Of a stretch of DNA of 64,000 bases, positions 47,810-58,456 are shown piece by piece. Both the position numbers and the translations under genes were made by a program. Position 1 is the first letter of the stretch. Each line of letters opens with the position of its first letter. The DNA lies in the NCBI RefSeq assembly GCF_963259705.1, contig NC_081842.1, forward strand, positions 36,731,796-36,795,795, given 5' to 3'. The stretch is from Myotis daubentonii. Taxonomy: Eukaryota > Chordata > Mammalia > Chiroptera > Vespertilionidae. The notes beneath the pieces are model-generated. The model saw only the letters and a list, made by a program, of their open reading frames with translations. It was not told the DNA's origin and ran no database searches.

Positions 47810-48272
47810 CTAGAGGCCAGGTGCACAAATTCGTGCATCAGTGGGGTCCCTCGGCCTGGCCTGCGGGATTGGGCCGAAACCGGCTCTCCAACATCCCCCA
47901 AGGGGTCCCAAATTGCGAGGATGCAGGCCAGGCTGAGGGACACCACCGGTGCACGATTGGGGCCAGGGAGGGACGCGGGAGGTTGGCCAGCCACGGAGGG
48001 ACCGTAGGAGAGCTCCAGGATGTGTCCAGCATGTCTCACTCAGTCCTGATTGGCTCGACCCCAGCAGCTAACCTACAGGTTGGAGCACCTGCCCCCTGGT
48101 GGTCAGTGCACATCATAGCAACTGGTCAACTGGTTGACTGTCTGCCCCCTGGTGCTAAGTTCATGTCATAGCAAGCAGTTGAGTGGCTTTAGCATATCAT
48201 TAGCATATTGTGCTTTTATTGGTTAAATGGATGACCAGATGACTGCACACTTAGCATATTAGGCTTTTATAA

Positions 48273-48721
48273 TCTATAATAATAAAAGCACAATATGCAA
48301 ATCGACTGAACAGCTGAACAGCAGAATGACCATCCAGACAACCACACTATGACACACACTGGTGCCAGGCCAGCCAAGGCAGGTGTGATGTGATTGGTCA
48401 AGGGGCCCTGCCACTGTCCCATAATTGCCCTGCAGAGGGAGGCCCAGGCCACCAGCCAGTGGGCTGTGGCAGGTGGGTGGGGCCTCCCTCTGCAGGGCTA
48501 TCAATCACAGAACCCCGCAATTGATCACCCCAAAGAGGGAGCCCCATGATTGATTGCCCCACAGAGGGAGGCCCCGCCCCCCTGCCCAGGCTACCTGGCC
48601 GGTGGTGCTGCAGCAGGGGGGAGGGGCCTCACTCTGTGGGGCAATCAATCATGGGGCTCCCTCACAGTCCAGTCTGAGGGACTGCCCCCCAGTGCATGAA
48701 TTTCATGCACTGGGCCTTTAG
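48273..48721 (+). mobile_element. Helitron (HeliBat type) nested in another Helitron
   Basis: Starts TCTATAATAATAAAAGCAC and ends GGGCCTTTAG, with a perfect subterminal palindrome GTGCATGAATTTCATGCAC at 48692-48710. It sits between A (48272) and T (48722), the canonical Helitron target. The interior is very GC-rich and built from two inverted-repeat pairs (48427-48498 and 48535-48663). Minus-strand open frames of 61-76 codons are products of that structure. Confidence 0.92.
48427..48663. repeat. two inverted repeats inside Helitron
   Basis: Pair 1: 48427-48444 and 48481-48498, 18 of 18 complementary. Pair 2: 48535-48575 and 48623-48663, 40 of 41 complementary with a 47-nt spacer. The two pairs share the word CAGAGGGAGGCC. 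Confidence 0.93.
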
Positions 48722-48849
48722 TATAGGATGTTTTGAATGACCACTGACAACCAGACCTATTTTACTAAGTGCTACAGTTACACAGATAAACTGTTTATAG
48801 TGTCATCACCTCAGGAATGAGCAAACACATAAAAAATCTATTAAAGCGT

Positions 48850-49420
48850 GCGGTAGGCAGAAAACTGCCCTCCCCACCCACCCACCCAAAGATGGTTACA
48901 CCCTAATCCTGTGATGATTACATTGCCTGACAAAGGGGGATTAAGGCTGCAGATGGAATTAAGTTGCTAATCAGCTTACTTGCAGATGGGGAGACTCATG
49001 GATTTATTTAGATGGGTCCAATCTAATTAAATGAATCCTTAAACATGGATGAGACACAATGGTGTGTCAGAGAAATGAAATATGAGAAGGACATGACTTG
49101 GCATAACTGACTTCAAAGATGGAGAAGAAGACCAGGAAGGAAAAAATGTGACGATCTCTAGATGGGTGGACCCCTCAGCTTACAGCAAGGAAATGGGTGC
49201 CTGGGTCTGATAACTGCAAAGAACTGAATTCTGAAACAATAAGAACTGGATAAACCTGGAAGGGGACTCTCTCCTGGAAGAGCCTCTGGGAAGAGAGGCA
49301 CCCTGCCTACACCTTGATTTTAGCTCCAATTAAACTTGCTACATACATAATTATAAGATACTAAATTTGTGTCCTTTTAAGTCTGTAGTAACTTGTTATG
49401 AAAATAATAAAAAAGTAACA
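48850..49420 (+). mobile_element. old MaLR-type LTR (MLT1-like)
   Basis: Begins 'gtgcggtaggcagaaaactg' and continues with 'aagatggttacaccctaatcctgtg', 'gattacattgcctgac', 'ttaaggctgcagatggaatt', 'gggtccaatctaatt' and a final 'gtagtaacttgttatg...taaca'. This is the MLT1 LTR order. Non-coding, degenerate, with no internal viral region in the window. Confidence 0.8.
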
Positions 49421-50340
49421 TATCATCATATGTTAATGGATACATTAAACAAAAGGTTATGATATAACATGGTAAGCGCTTAAGAAATGTCTTGGATATC
49501 ATGTTAAGAATTTTAGATTCTATAAGTAGTAACTAATAAAGAACCATCAGGCACTTTTAGGTATTGTTAAAGCCACAAGAGAGAAAGTATGTCGAACTTT
49601 TTCTATATAACACTTTTCCAAATAATTTCCCCAAGTTCTATAATTCCTGGAACTTAAAATGGGTTACAGCTAAGTTTTAGATTCTTAACTTGTTAAAGAG
49701 AGCACCATTTAGTAAATCTCTGCATTGGTAAACATCTGGTAGGGGCATCTATAGGAAAATAAATCATTTTTGTGAATTATTTTTCAGAATTTTCAGTGTG
49801 ATAATCCATGTTCCTATAAAATGAAGCTGTGTAATCACTAGATTGAATGCAAAATATTTTCTACTTGAGTTTTTCTGTTAGAATAAAGCAGTGCATATAA
49901 CAACTTATTTTTATGTTTTTTCTACTGTAGAAATACTTGTTTACCTATAACAAGCATGCCTTAGGCACTAGTTCTTATTAAGTCTTATGCACCAAGCAAG
50001 TTTATAATTTTAAAAGGGATGTCTACAATGACCTAAATAGAAAGATTACATTTGTCTTTAGCTTAATTAGTGAATAGATCACTCTCACTGCCATACACCA
50101 CTGAAAATTTTAGGGGGAAAAGTCCAATCCCATGTCTTCTAGTTGAGGCAAAGCAAGACAAAAGGCAAAAGAAAGAAATTAAGTTTCATTTAAACAATAG
50201 AATTGAAGTTTTAATATAACAACATTGGTATCACCAGAACAATTCTGAAAAATGCCTGCTATATCCTGCAGGGTGGCTTTCAACTGTTATATGTTTACTT
50301 TTTATGAAGACAGTTGGAAATAGAGTTTATTACCAAGTCC
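49421..50340. other. unassigned AT-rich sequence
   Basis: No gene or confident repeat recognised. Confidence 0.5.
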
Positions 50341-50660
50341 ACAAGACACTGCCAAATTCACAGGCTAAGAGGATTTGCAATTTTCTGTTGTCTTAGCGAT
50401 TGGCTGTGAGGCTAACGATCAGACAGCCTGTGTGATAAGCCAATTTGTTCATCAAGGAGATATAAACCCCGGTTCAACTGTGCCTCTGTACACTCTATGC
50501 AGTTGCCTGGCTGTTAGGAATTCATGTCTGGTTTATGACTGGAGGGGAGGATTTGGATCTTACATTGCAATTACTGCCCTGTATCAGGATGCTTTAGCTG
50601 TTTACAGCAAGACAGTCCAGGAACTGGCAATAAACCCAGCCCATAAATAAGCACAAATAT
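50341..50660. other. repeat-free block with a 91-codon open frame
   Basis: Mixed composition, no repeat wording and several intact-looking words (TGATAAGCC, TTTGTTCATCAAGG). The plus-strand frame at 50375-50650 has no recognisable domain, signal peptide or exon borders that I can support. A conserved non-coding element is as likely as an exon. Confidence 0.3.
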
Positions 50661-50889
50661 TTGGGAGTTGAGGAGTGCAAAGGCCTGCATCACAGTTTGA
50701 TTTGGAAAATAATTATTTCTTCTAAAGACCCAACAGTCTCCAGTTAAAATTGAGGCAAACTATTTCATGGTAAATATTTAATCCTATTTACCAGCCTCCT
50801 CATTGGCCCACATGGATCCACTCTGGCCACCTCCAGTTCATTCTCTACAAGGCTTCCTGAGAGATCGCCAAGTTGTAAATTTCAACAAT

Positions 50890-51455
50890 ACCTGGCAGTG
50901 CCCACCTTTCTGCCTAAAATATTTCAATGGCTCCCCAGCCTATTGGAAAAACACAACACTCAGTAGAGTCTACGAGGTTCTGTATTGCCTGGTCACCATC
51001 TGCCTATCCACCCCATCTTCTGTCACCCTCCCCTTGCTCCCTGCTCCCCAGTCACACAGGGCTTTGTGCCTCTCCTTGCACTTGCTGTGCTGTTTCCAGC
51101 CATTGGATCTGCGCACATATAGTTTTCTCTGAATGGGGGACTGTTCCCTCTCCTATTACTCTGTTAACTACTGCTCACCCTTCTGTTCTCAGCTCAGGGG
51201 TAAGTTCTCAGTAAAGGCCTCCCTGACATCCCTAAGTGAAAGCCTTTCTTTTAGATTCATACTCCCATGCACCAACTCCCGTGCAACACTGTGCATTGTT
51301 GCAAACAGACTCCTGCATGTGGTTATTTGATGTTATTTACCTCTTCCACTAATGGTAAGCTTCGTGACTGGGTATTTGTGCTTCCTTTTGTTCCCCTAGA
51401 ACCTAAAAAAGTGCCTGAGACATAGGCATTCAATACACATTCGTTAATATACAGA
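50890..51455 (+). mobile_element. L2 LINE 3' remnant
   Basis: 'aatggctccccagcctattgg', 'ctctccttgcacttgctgtg', 'ctcagctcaggggtaagttctcag', 'aggcctccctgac', 'taatggtaagcttcgtg' and 'aaaaagtgcctgagacataggcattcaata' follow the L2 3' end. Its reading frames are broken; the 95- and 109-codon frames here are chance or relic. Confidence 0.75.
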
Positions 51456-52157
51456 CAGATGAGGTAAGAATATTTTCAGGGATTCTTGATTACATCTGTC
51501 CTATTATACATTGATTGTTGTGCCAGTATTCACCATGAAGGAAATGAAGCACCGTATCATCTAGCACACTGCTTTCAACAATCAGTTGCTTACTGCAAGT
51601 TTAAGAAAAAAGAATTAGTCATACAGACAGAATTATGCTTATACATAGCCCAAGAATATGTTCACAATGGTTAGGGGTTTTGTTTTTCTCCTCTTGCTTT
51701 GACTTGCTTAATATGCACTGGAAAGTAAAAAATAAATAGAACTAAATGTCAGTGGTATGACTAGCACTCAAAACGCTGTTGAGTTTTAACTGCCATTCAT
51801 TATGGATCAAGCAGCAGTGCCAAGTGAAAGAGAGAGCCACATATGGTATCTGTCCCAACTACTCAGCTCTGCCATTATAGAGCAAAAGCAGCCATAGACA
51901 AGACATAACCAGTTAGCATGACTCATGGTGGTTAGCTTGATCAGTGAGAATGGTAGGAGCAGAGACAAAGACTCCCAGATCTTCTTCCTAGAGTAGGTGG
52001 CTCTGGAGAACACAACAGAGTATATTTACGAGTCCCTGAGAGGTAGCAGATACTCAGGGTCATACTTACTTAACAATACTAGGAATTAAATTTAGTCCTA
52101 GAGCAGGGGTTATAAGTGAACAGACACGTTGAGGATATGTGAATCCAATAATTGAAA
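51456..52157. other. unassigned sequence
   Basis: No gene recognised; open frames of 62-68 codons have no domain. Confidence 0.5.
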
Positions 52158-52159
52158 TA

Positions 52160-52947
52160 CACTGAGTAGCCAGATTATTATGACCACCCCATCAGCACTT
52201 CGTTGGGCCACCTTTGCCTTCAATACTGCGGTGATTCTTCTAGGCATTGACTCCACGAGATGTTGAAAGGTGATGCGAGGAATCTGACACCATGCCTGAG
52301 AAATAGCACTGTCCAGTTCTGTGAGATTTGGTGGTTGTGGAACCAGCTGCCTGATGGCTCTTTTAACTTTGTCCCACAAATGCTCATTTGGATTGAGATC
52401 TGGTGATTGTGGGGGCCACCTAAGCAAGGTAAAGTCTCCCTCATGTTCTTGAAACCACTCCTGCACAATATGAGCACCGTGGCATGGCGCATTGTCTTAT
52501 TGGAAGAAGCCATCTCCATTGGGATACGCCATCAACATGATAGGATGAACTTGATCAGCAACGATACTTAGGTATGTTGTGCTATTCAGACGTTGTTCCA
52601 CACGAATTGAAGGGCCCAAATCATGCCAGGAAAACATGTCCCAAACCATAACACTGCCCCCACCAGCTTGAAGGGTTGTACTCATGCATGTGGGGTGCAT
52701 GCTTTCATGCTGTTTCCGCCAAATTCTCACTCTGCCTTCTGCATGATTCATCAGACCACCTGACTTTTTTCCAATGCTCGACTGTCCAATCCTTGTGTTT
52801 CTGTGTGAATTGGAGATGTTTTATCTTGGTAACTGCAGACAGCAAAGGTGTTCGAATAGGCCTCTGGCTTCCATATCCCATACAATGCAGTGTACGGCTA
52901 ATTTGCCTACAAACATCAGGTGGTCATAATAATCTGGCCACTCAGTG
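52160..52947 (-). mobile_element. Tc1/mariner element with broken transposase, DD36E spacing
   Basis: 788 bp between TA dinucleotides (52158-52159 and 52948-52949). Terminal inverted repeats of 29 bp (starting CACTGAGT, then GCCAGATTATTATG) match with one mismatch. The minus strand carries a transposase pseudogene of the DDE (cut-and-paste) class. First catalytic Asp in SDES at 52750-52752; second in QDNAPCH-type context at 52494-52496; Glu in SPDLNPNEHLWD at 52383-52385. The interval between the last two is 36 residues. Damage: the N-terminal DNA-binding half is mostly deleted, there is a frameshift near 52730 to 52755, and a stop (52497-52499) lies where a Gln is expected. It cannot encode a working enzyme, but its ends look usable if an enzyme were supplied. 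Confidence 0.93.
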
Positions 52948-53099
52948 TATATTTCATAGATGTACAACTTTATTCTCTTCATTTGCTTTTGTAGAAGAAA
53001 AATCAAGTCTAATGCCCTTAAGAAATATGCCCATGGTCACATCCCCATTGAGGGTCAACATCAGGGTTAGAGGCCAGATAGCATAGTGAGACATTCCTG

Positions 53100-53760
53100 A
53101 ATGGTTTCTATATGTTAAACTTGTACCAATTCTGTAAGGAAATGGATATTAAAAGTTTGTTGATGGCTGCCTGGGTGGGGTTCATTGGAAAGCCATCCTC
53201 TGGGAATGCTGATAAAGAAGCCATCAGCAGGGAGGTGCTGTAGAAGTGGCCCTCACCAGAAAACTCTCTGGGTGCTGGGGTTGTATGCATGAGAAGGTGT
53301 TTCAGACCTTTCTTACAAGCCACTTGCAGGACAGTGCTGAGAAAGTCATCCATGTGGAGGTGCCAGGCCTCATGACTCACTGTGAAGCCACTTGTGGGGG
53401 GTGCCATGGCAGCTGTCCGTAGGGAGGTGCTATCCCTTGGAACATGCTACCAAGTTCCAGAGCTTTGGCACAAGGTGCCAGGGGAAGCCAACCCCTGGGA
53501 GGAGCCACACCAGCGGCACCTGCTGGGATACAGCTCTCAGAACTTTGTGAGAAGCTGCCCATAAAGACATGACTGGTTCTGCAAGGAACAGGTCAGGCCG
53601 GAAGGAGAAGCCGCCACCTCCTGCGGTTTCTCCCTGGAACCCTCAGTGGACAAAGTTTAACACCATGCTGCCTGGCAAAGGAGAAATACTCAGTCCTGCT
53701 CCGGTTTTGCAAAGCAGGCAATGAAGAGTGGACTTGGAGCTCAGCGACAATTCATTGATA
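53100..53760. other. unassigned, moderately GC-rich block
   Basis: The sequence has repeated 'agggaggtgct' (53229, 53421) and 'ctgccatggcagctg'-like words and reads like a decayed interspersed repeat, possibly LTR-class, but I cannot name it. A 99-codon minus frame (53108-53407) has no domain. Confidence 0.3.
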
Positions 53761-54689
53761 GATAGTTGGCACGTTACTTTTGATAACTTGTTAAATAATG
53801 TGCCTTGATCTAAGTCAAAATTAATCCTTTACAAGTAATTGCTGAGGAAAGTACAGCTTACCTGAAGACACCATATGTTTCTTCCTCTTGGATGGTGAGA
53901 GTTACCTTGCTCCCTTACAATTTGGCATCTACCGGAAATAGCATCATCATTCTTAAAGTGTGCTTACTTATGTTGGCCCTCATTCCCATTCTATTTTCCC
54001 CACTCTTGATTCTTTGTGCTTAACTACATTTTACCATTGCTTTATAATATGCATATTTTGAAGGAATTTTCAGTAGCTTGAAATAAATAAGACTTAATCC
54101 CTGTTCTCCAGGAGTTTAATTTCTGGGTGAGATCATAAGACAAACTCACTCAAAAACAATAAAGGAAAAACAAAACAAAGAATCTTATTAAGTGATAAAT
54201 TTTGCAGGGCAAAACCCATGCTCTAGGAGTTCCTTGAAGGAAGAATATCAGAATTGTCACAGTCAGTGAAAGCCTCCCAAAGACTTACAGTGACCTTTAA
54301 AACAAGAAAATAATATGTTTCAGCTGAAGGGCAGCAAAGGAGAGTCAGAGAGGAGGCATTTCTTCAACCTCCAGGGAGTCCCAGGCCTGGGGAAGGTCAG
54401 AGTTTGATAAACAGGCATCCATGGCTTAGTATAACCTGGCCCACCTGACCCTCCAACCCAGTCTCTGAGCCCTGTTTGAGACCAGTTCTCTACTTCTTTC
54501 ACTCTGGCTTATCTACTTCCCTGAGCACATCTAATTCGTATTTCTATTAGACATTTTTCTCACATCTCCTCCTTGGAAGTCCTCCTCCTCCCTCATCTTC
54601 ATCTGCTTGAGTCTTGTCCATCACTCAAGACCAACTGTTCTTCCTTTTCTGTAGCGTGTAATTCTGCACCATCCACTTCAAGGTAGCAA
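53761..54689. other. unassigned sequence
   Basis: No gene recognised. Confidence 0.5.
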
Positions 54690-55021
54690 ACTTAAATAGT
54701 GGAAAGTGCCCAGATCTTTAGTCAGGATTTGGGTTCAAATCCTGGCTCTCCAACATTCTCACTGTATTCATTAACCTCTTTCAGTCTCTGTGTTTTCATT
54801 AAATTTAGGGTTGGTGATACCTGTTCTGTAGGGCTGTAATGAGGCTTGAATGATATTACACATGTATATCTTCCTTGACATTTTTGCTGAATAAAGCTCA
54901 TGTGAGCTATGCTTGAGTATGTGTTTGCATCCTGTCTAGGGTAAAAACTTGGGGATGAAACATGTCTAATAGTACAGCTATCAGAACATAGCAGGCACTA
55001 AATAAACACTAAATGAATGGT
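54690..55021 (+). repeat. MIR, two adjoining pieces
   Basis: 54690-54880: 'tcaggatttgggttcaaatcctggctctcc', 'cattaacctctttcagtctctgtgttttcat' and 'tgtagggctgtaatgaggcttgaat'. 54960-55021: the MIR end 'agcaggcactaaataaacactaaatgaatgg'. Confidence 0.7.
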
Positions 55022-55509
55022 TAAAATCAAACTGTTTTCTGTAAAAATATAAAATGTTCCATCTGCACTGTATTTGCTATACCCATTTTAGTGTGTACGC
55101 ATTACATGCATCCAAGTTACAGTTTTGCTGGTGAAAAGCAACGGAGCTGGTAGCATTCATCTTTGCTAGAGCAAACGCGGGGTTCATAAAAGCAGTTTGG
55201 AACTCATGAGCTGTCATTGCAATAACACTCATTGATACATTGTACAGATAGCAATTGCTAAGTGATCGTGCAGTGAAGTACTCAAACAACTGGTATATGA
55301 CGAGGAATGTCAGTCACAGATCAGCCAAGTGGGAAACTTGGGGAAATCAATCTCACCAGCAGTTATGGAATCCCTAATTGTTTTCAAAGTATACCTTATA
55401 TGCAGGAGGTTCTAAACAAACTGCATGAATAGGGCAGGGTCTAAAAGGGCAGAGCTAAAGGGAGGCAGAGGTGGTTGGTGTTGGGTCTGTGATATAACAT
55501 AAAGAGAAC
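55022..55509. other. repeat-free sequence
   Basis: 55075-55290 carries no repeat wording and may be conserved non-coding. A 70-codon minus frame there (55077-55289) has no domain. Confidence 0.35.
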
Positions 55510-55670
55510 ACACTGAGGAGCCAGTCACTCACACCAGGGGCAACTCCTATCATTTACTAGCATGAGGCCTTCTTTAAACCTCAATGTTTTTCTATATAAA
55601 ATGGCAATAATGCAGTTGTCATGAAAATTAAAAAGGAGTTTCCAAAGCACCTAGCACAGGTCCTTGCGGG
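55510..55670 (+). repeat. MIR
   Basis: 'agccagtcactcacac', 'taaacctcaatgtttttctatataaaatggcaataatgcagttgtcatgaaaatta' and 'agcacctagcacaggtcc' follow MIR order. Confidence 0.65.
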
Positions 55671-57982
55671 ACTTCGGCGATGAGCACCCTGTATGGTAAC
55701 TCAATATGACAAAGTGCTATTTGAAGGTTTGCTTGCAGACTTATTCCATAAAGTTCCCAACATGCATGTCTAGAACGTAAGCCACCTGTGTCATGGCCTC
55801 AACAAACACCCTGATTCCACACCTCATTAGTTTCTTGCCCGGGGCCATATACTGAGTTAATAATTCACTTGAGCTGGGGACTGCTATATTCAAGACAACC
55901 TCTGTGATCGCTGTATTTAACAATATACTCCTCCCCGCCCCCTCGTCCCCGTGAACTACTCATTAGAAATATCCCTTGGAACCCTCGGAGTAAGCAGCAT
56001 TCTATCTGACACGATCTAATGGATTCAGTTATGATTAGTCAGGGTCTCTGCTTTAAAGAAATAATGATCCCTTCCTTGTCCTCACTGGGACACTAAGGTA
56101 AAGGCTGTAACTGAATTTGATGAGATCTGACATCGTATCTCCTGAATAACTTAAGTTCTCTGAGATCCGTGTAACACAGTTGTGAAGGTTAAAAGAAATT
56201 AGATTTGCGAAGCACTTAGCAGAGTGTCAAGCATGGAGTGATCAATAGTAACAACAACATTGTTATAACAAGTAGTTCCAACAAGAACAGCTCCAAGAAT
56301 CTCCAGAAATATCAACCCTATAAGCTGCTATAAAGGGTTATGCATGACTTTTTAAATTAGATCGTTTTATAAATGTTAAAGTGATAGAAGGGAGCAAATA
56401 GAAAACAGTCAGCTGTCAGGTAATTGTGTGACCTTTTATCATCAGTGGCTGCTTGAGGGAGTTGAGTTCTACCTACCCCTGTCTGTGTTGCTGCTTTATG
56501 GCTGAGAGGGGAAACTAGGGCAAATCCATGAATGTCACTGAGACTCAGTGTATGTGGGTAAAATGAAGCCCTTAGAAGTGTTCAGGTTGCTTTCAACTCT
56601 GCTCCACTATGATTCTTAAACATGTTATCTTTTCTGGTGGTGGCAGGAGAAAGCTATGTGGTTCAAGAGAACAGGAACAGAACTGGGGATAAAATATCTT
56701 GAAGGTGAGATTAAAAATGAAAATGCTTTAAGGGAGTAACCAAGCAATCTATTCACTGAGAGGCATGGCTTTTGAAACGTCTGCCACTGACTGCATGACA
56801 TATTTGCTTGAACAGAGTTCCTGTAGCAAGTTGACAATAATTTGATTTTCTCTGTTGGCTGACACTCTAAATTCTTATTTCCTAGGTTACCATAGAGCTC
56901 TCTCTAGCCAGTGTCACTCAGTGAAGTTGGACTGTGCAGGCTTAATATGATGCCAATTTTGTGCACTGCTGTTTACTCCCTACTCCTTCAAATTAGGTGC
57001 TTTTCTAGTCCTGAAAATAAAATATCAACAATGCTACTAGACAAGTCTTCAACGTGGTAACCTTTCAAAAATATAGCCCTTCTATTTCTGTCTCCTGAGG
57101 ACATGGGTTTTTTTATTATTATTCCGGAACGATGTGTGCAAGGCGGAGAGATTCGCTGAATGTAATGGGCTGGAATCTCAAGCTAGAGTGGAGGCAGGTT
57201 TCCTCAAGGGAGCCTCTCAAAAGAGAGAAATTCAGTGTCGGAAGAAAGCAGAAGCTTTCATTTCAGAGCAGGTAAAAGAGACCAGACACTGAAGTTTCTA
57301 TATGAGACCTAGAAAAGGTCCACTCCCACCCATCTCACCGTTTCTTCCACTCAAAGGAAGACCCTCCAAATTCTACTCAAGATTCCAATTTCCATTGCAA
57401 GTCCCGCTTCTCTCTCAGTAGATGGAAGATGGTGTCTGGGAGGGCACATTTATTCCCCACTTCTCTCTCCTCTCATTTGCTTGAGGAGGGGTTTTCCCTC
57501 AAAGCGCTTGGCCTCTTGCCCTACCTTTACTCATCTCCAAGGAGGAGGAACGGAATGAGTGACCTGTTGGTGACCTTGGAAGAGGAAATGCACAGCTCAG
57601 CTCCCCACACCTCCCGTCCTCTTGGGAGCAGCCCTCCTGCAGAGGCAGGACACCTGCTTTTGCTGAAAGTCCCCTTTCCTGAGGAGAGGCTGCCTGACTC
57701 TCTGCTTCAGGTTAGGAAGCCACCTTCTCCGCATCCAATGAGATTGCTATTGGATTCCTCATCTTCCCTACTGTTTGGTCTTACTTTGCATTTTGTTCAG
57801 AAAGCCTGTGTGCAGGGGAGACTTATTGTTGCTGCTCCCCAATATAAAATTGTATACGTCTCTGTTCTACGGGAGAAATCTGCTGCAACGTCCTCAGCTA
57901 TTTCTCAGTGTGAGTCAATTCATTTTTGCTGGTTCCTTCCCTTTCCATTGCATCTAGTTCCTTCAAAGTTGGGTACTAATTT
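55671..57982. other. unassigned sequence including a 214-codon open frame
   Basis: 2.3 kb. A weak MIR-like piece at about 56160-56260. The plus frame 57429-58073 is the longest non-repetitive frame in the window, but its C-terminus is read from an antisense Ves SINE, it has no recognisable domain, and another frame overlaps it. Nothing supports translation. Confidence 0.4.
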
Positions 57983-58066
57983 CCAGGCATGTGCCCTGAC
58001 CAGGAATCAAACCCTGACCTCCTGGTTCATGGCTCTACACTCAACCACTGAGCCACACCTGCTAGG
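57983..58066 (-). mobile_element. Ves SINE fragment
   Basis: Complement of a SINE head (58000-58066) with part of the body (GGCATGTGCCCTGACC at 57987). The tail is missing. Confidence 0.75.
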
Positions 58067-58098
58067 TGGTTGAGGGACTACTTTTAAATACATATTTT

Positions 58099-58237
58099 TC
58101 ACCCTGGCCAGGTGTTCAGTTGATTGGCATGTACACTGGGAAGGTTACAGGTTTGATTCCAGGTCAGGGCACATACCTGAGTTGCAGGTTTGATCCCCAG
58201 TCGTTCAGGACATGTACAGGAAGCAGCCAATCAATTA

Positions 58238-58317
<80 letters not shown>

Positions 58318-58447
58318 CTGTCTCTCTCTCTTTCTTCTTCTTCTTCTTCTTCTTCTTCTTCTTCTTCTTCTTCTTCTTCTTCTTCTTCTTCTTCTTCTCT
58401 CATCATTAAGAAAATATCCTCAAATGAGGATTTAAATAAATAAATAA
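58099..58447 (+). mobile_element. Ves SINE with expanded microsatellite tail
   Basis: Head CACCCTGGCCAGGTG-type, decayed B box (GGTTTGATTCC), body to about 58240. The usual TC-rich tail is expanded: (CT)n 58241-58289, (GT)n 58290-58317, (CT)n 58318-58331 and (CTT)n 58332-58397. An AAAT-rich end follows. Target duplication ACATATTTT at 58090-58098 and 58448-58456. Open frames of 81-125 codons here are tract artefacts. Confidence 0.88.
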
Positions 58448-58456
58448 ACATATTTT

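Larger units (their letters stand above)
47810..48728 (-). mobile_element. Helitron (HeliBat type), interrupted near its 5' end
   Basis: The minus-strand 3' end GGCCTCTAG lies at 47810, with a subterminal hairpin (GTGCACAAATTCGTGCA around 47822-47838). The interior carries a minus-strand CTCF-like motif (complement of 48087-48105). Its 5' end is split: 48272 back to 47810 is the body, and the last seven bases lie at 48722-48728 on the other side of a second Helitron. Joining the pieces gives an ordinary HeliBat 5' terminus beginning TCCTATATTATAAAAGCC. No coding capacity. Confidence 0.85.

Noticed and set aside
52110..52751. Working transposase gene
   Set aside because: N-terminal half deleted, frameshift and in-frame stop; annotated as part of a dead Tc1/mariner copy.
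58066..58451. Leu/Ser- or Glu-rich open frames of 81-125 codons
   Set aside because: Products of the (CT)n, (GT)n and (CTT)n tail of a SINE.
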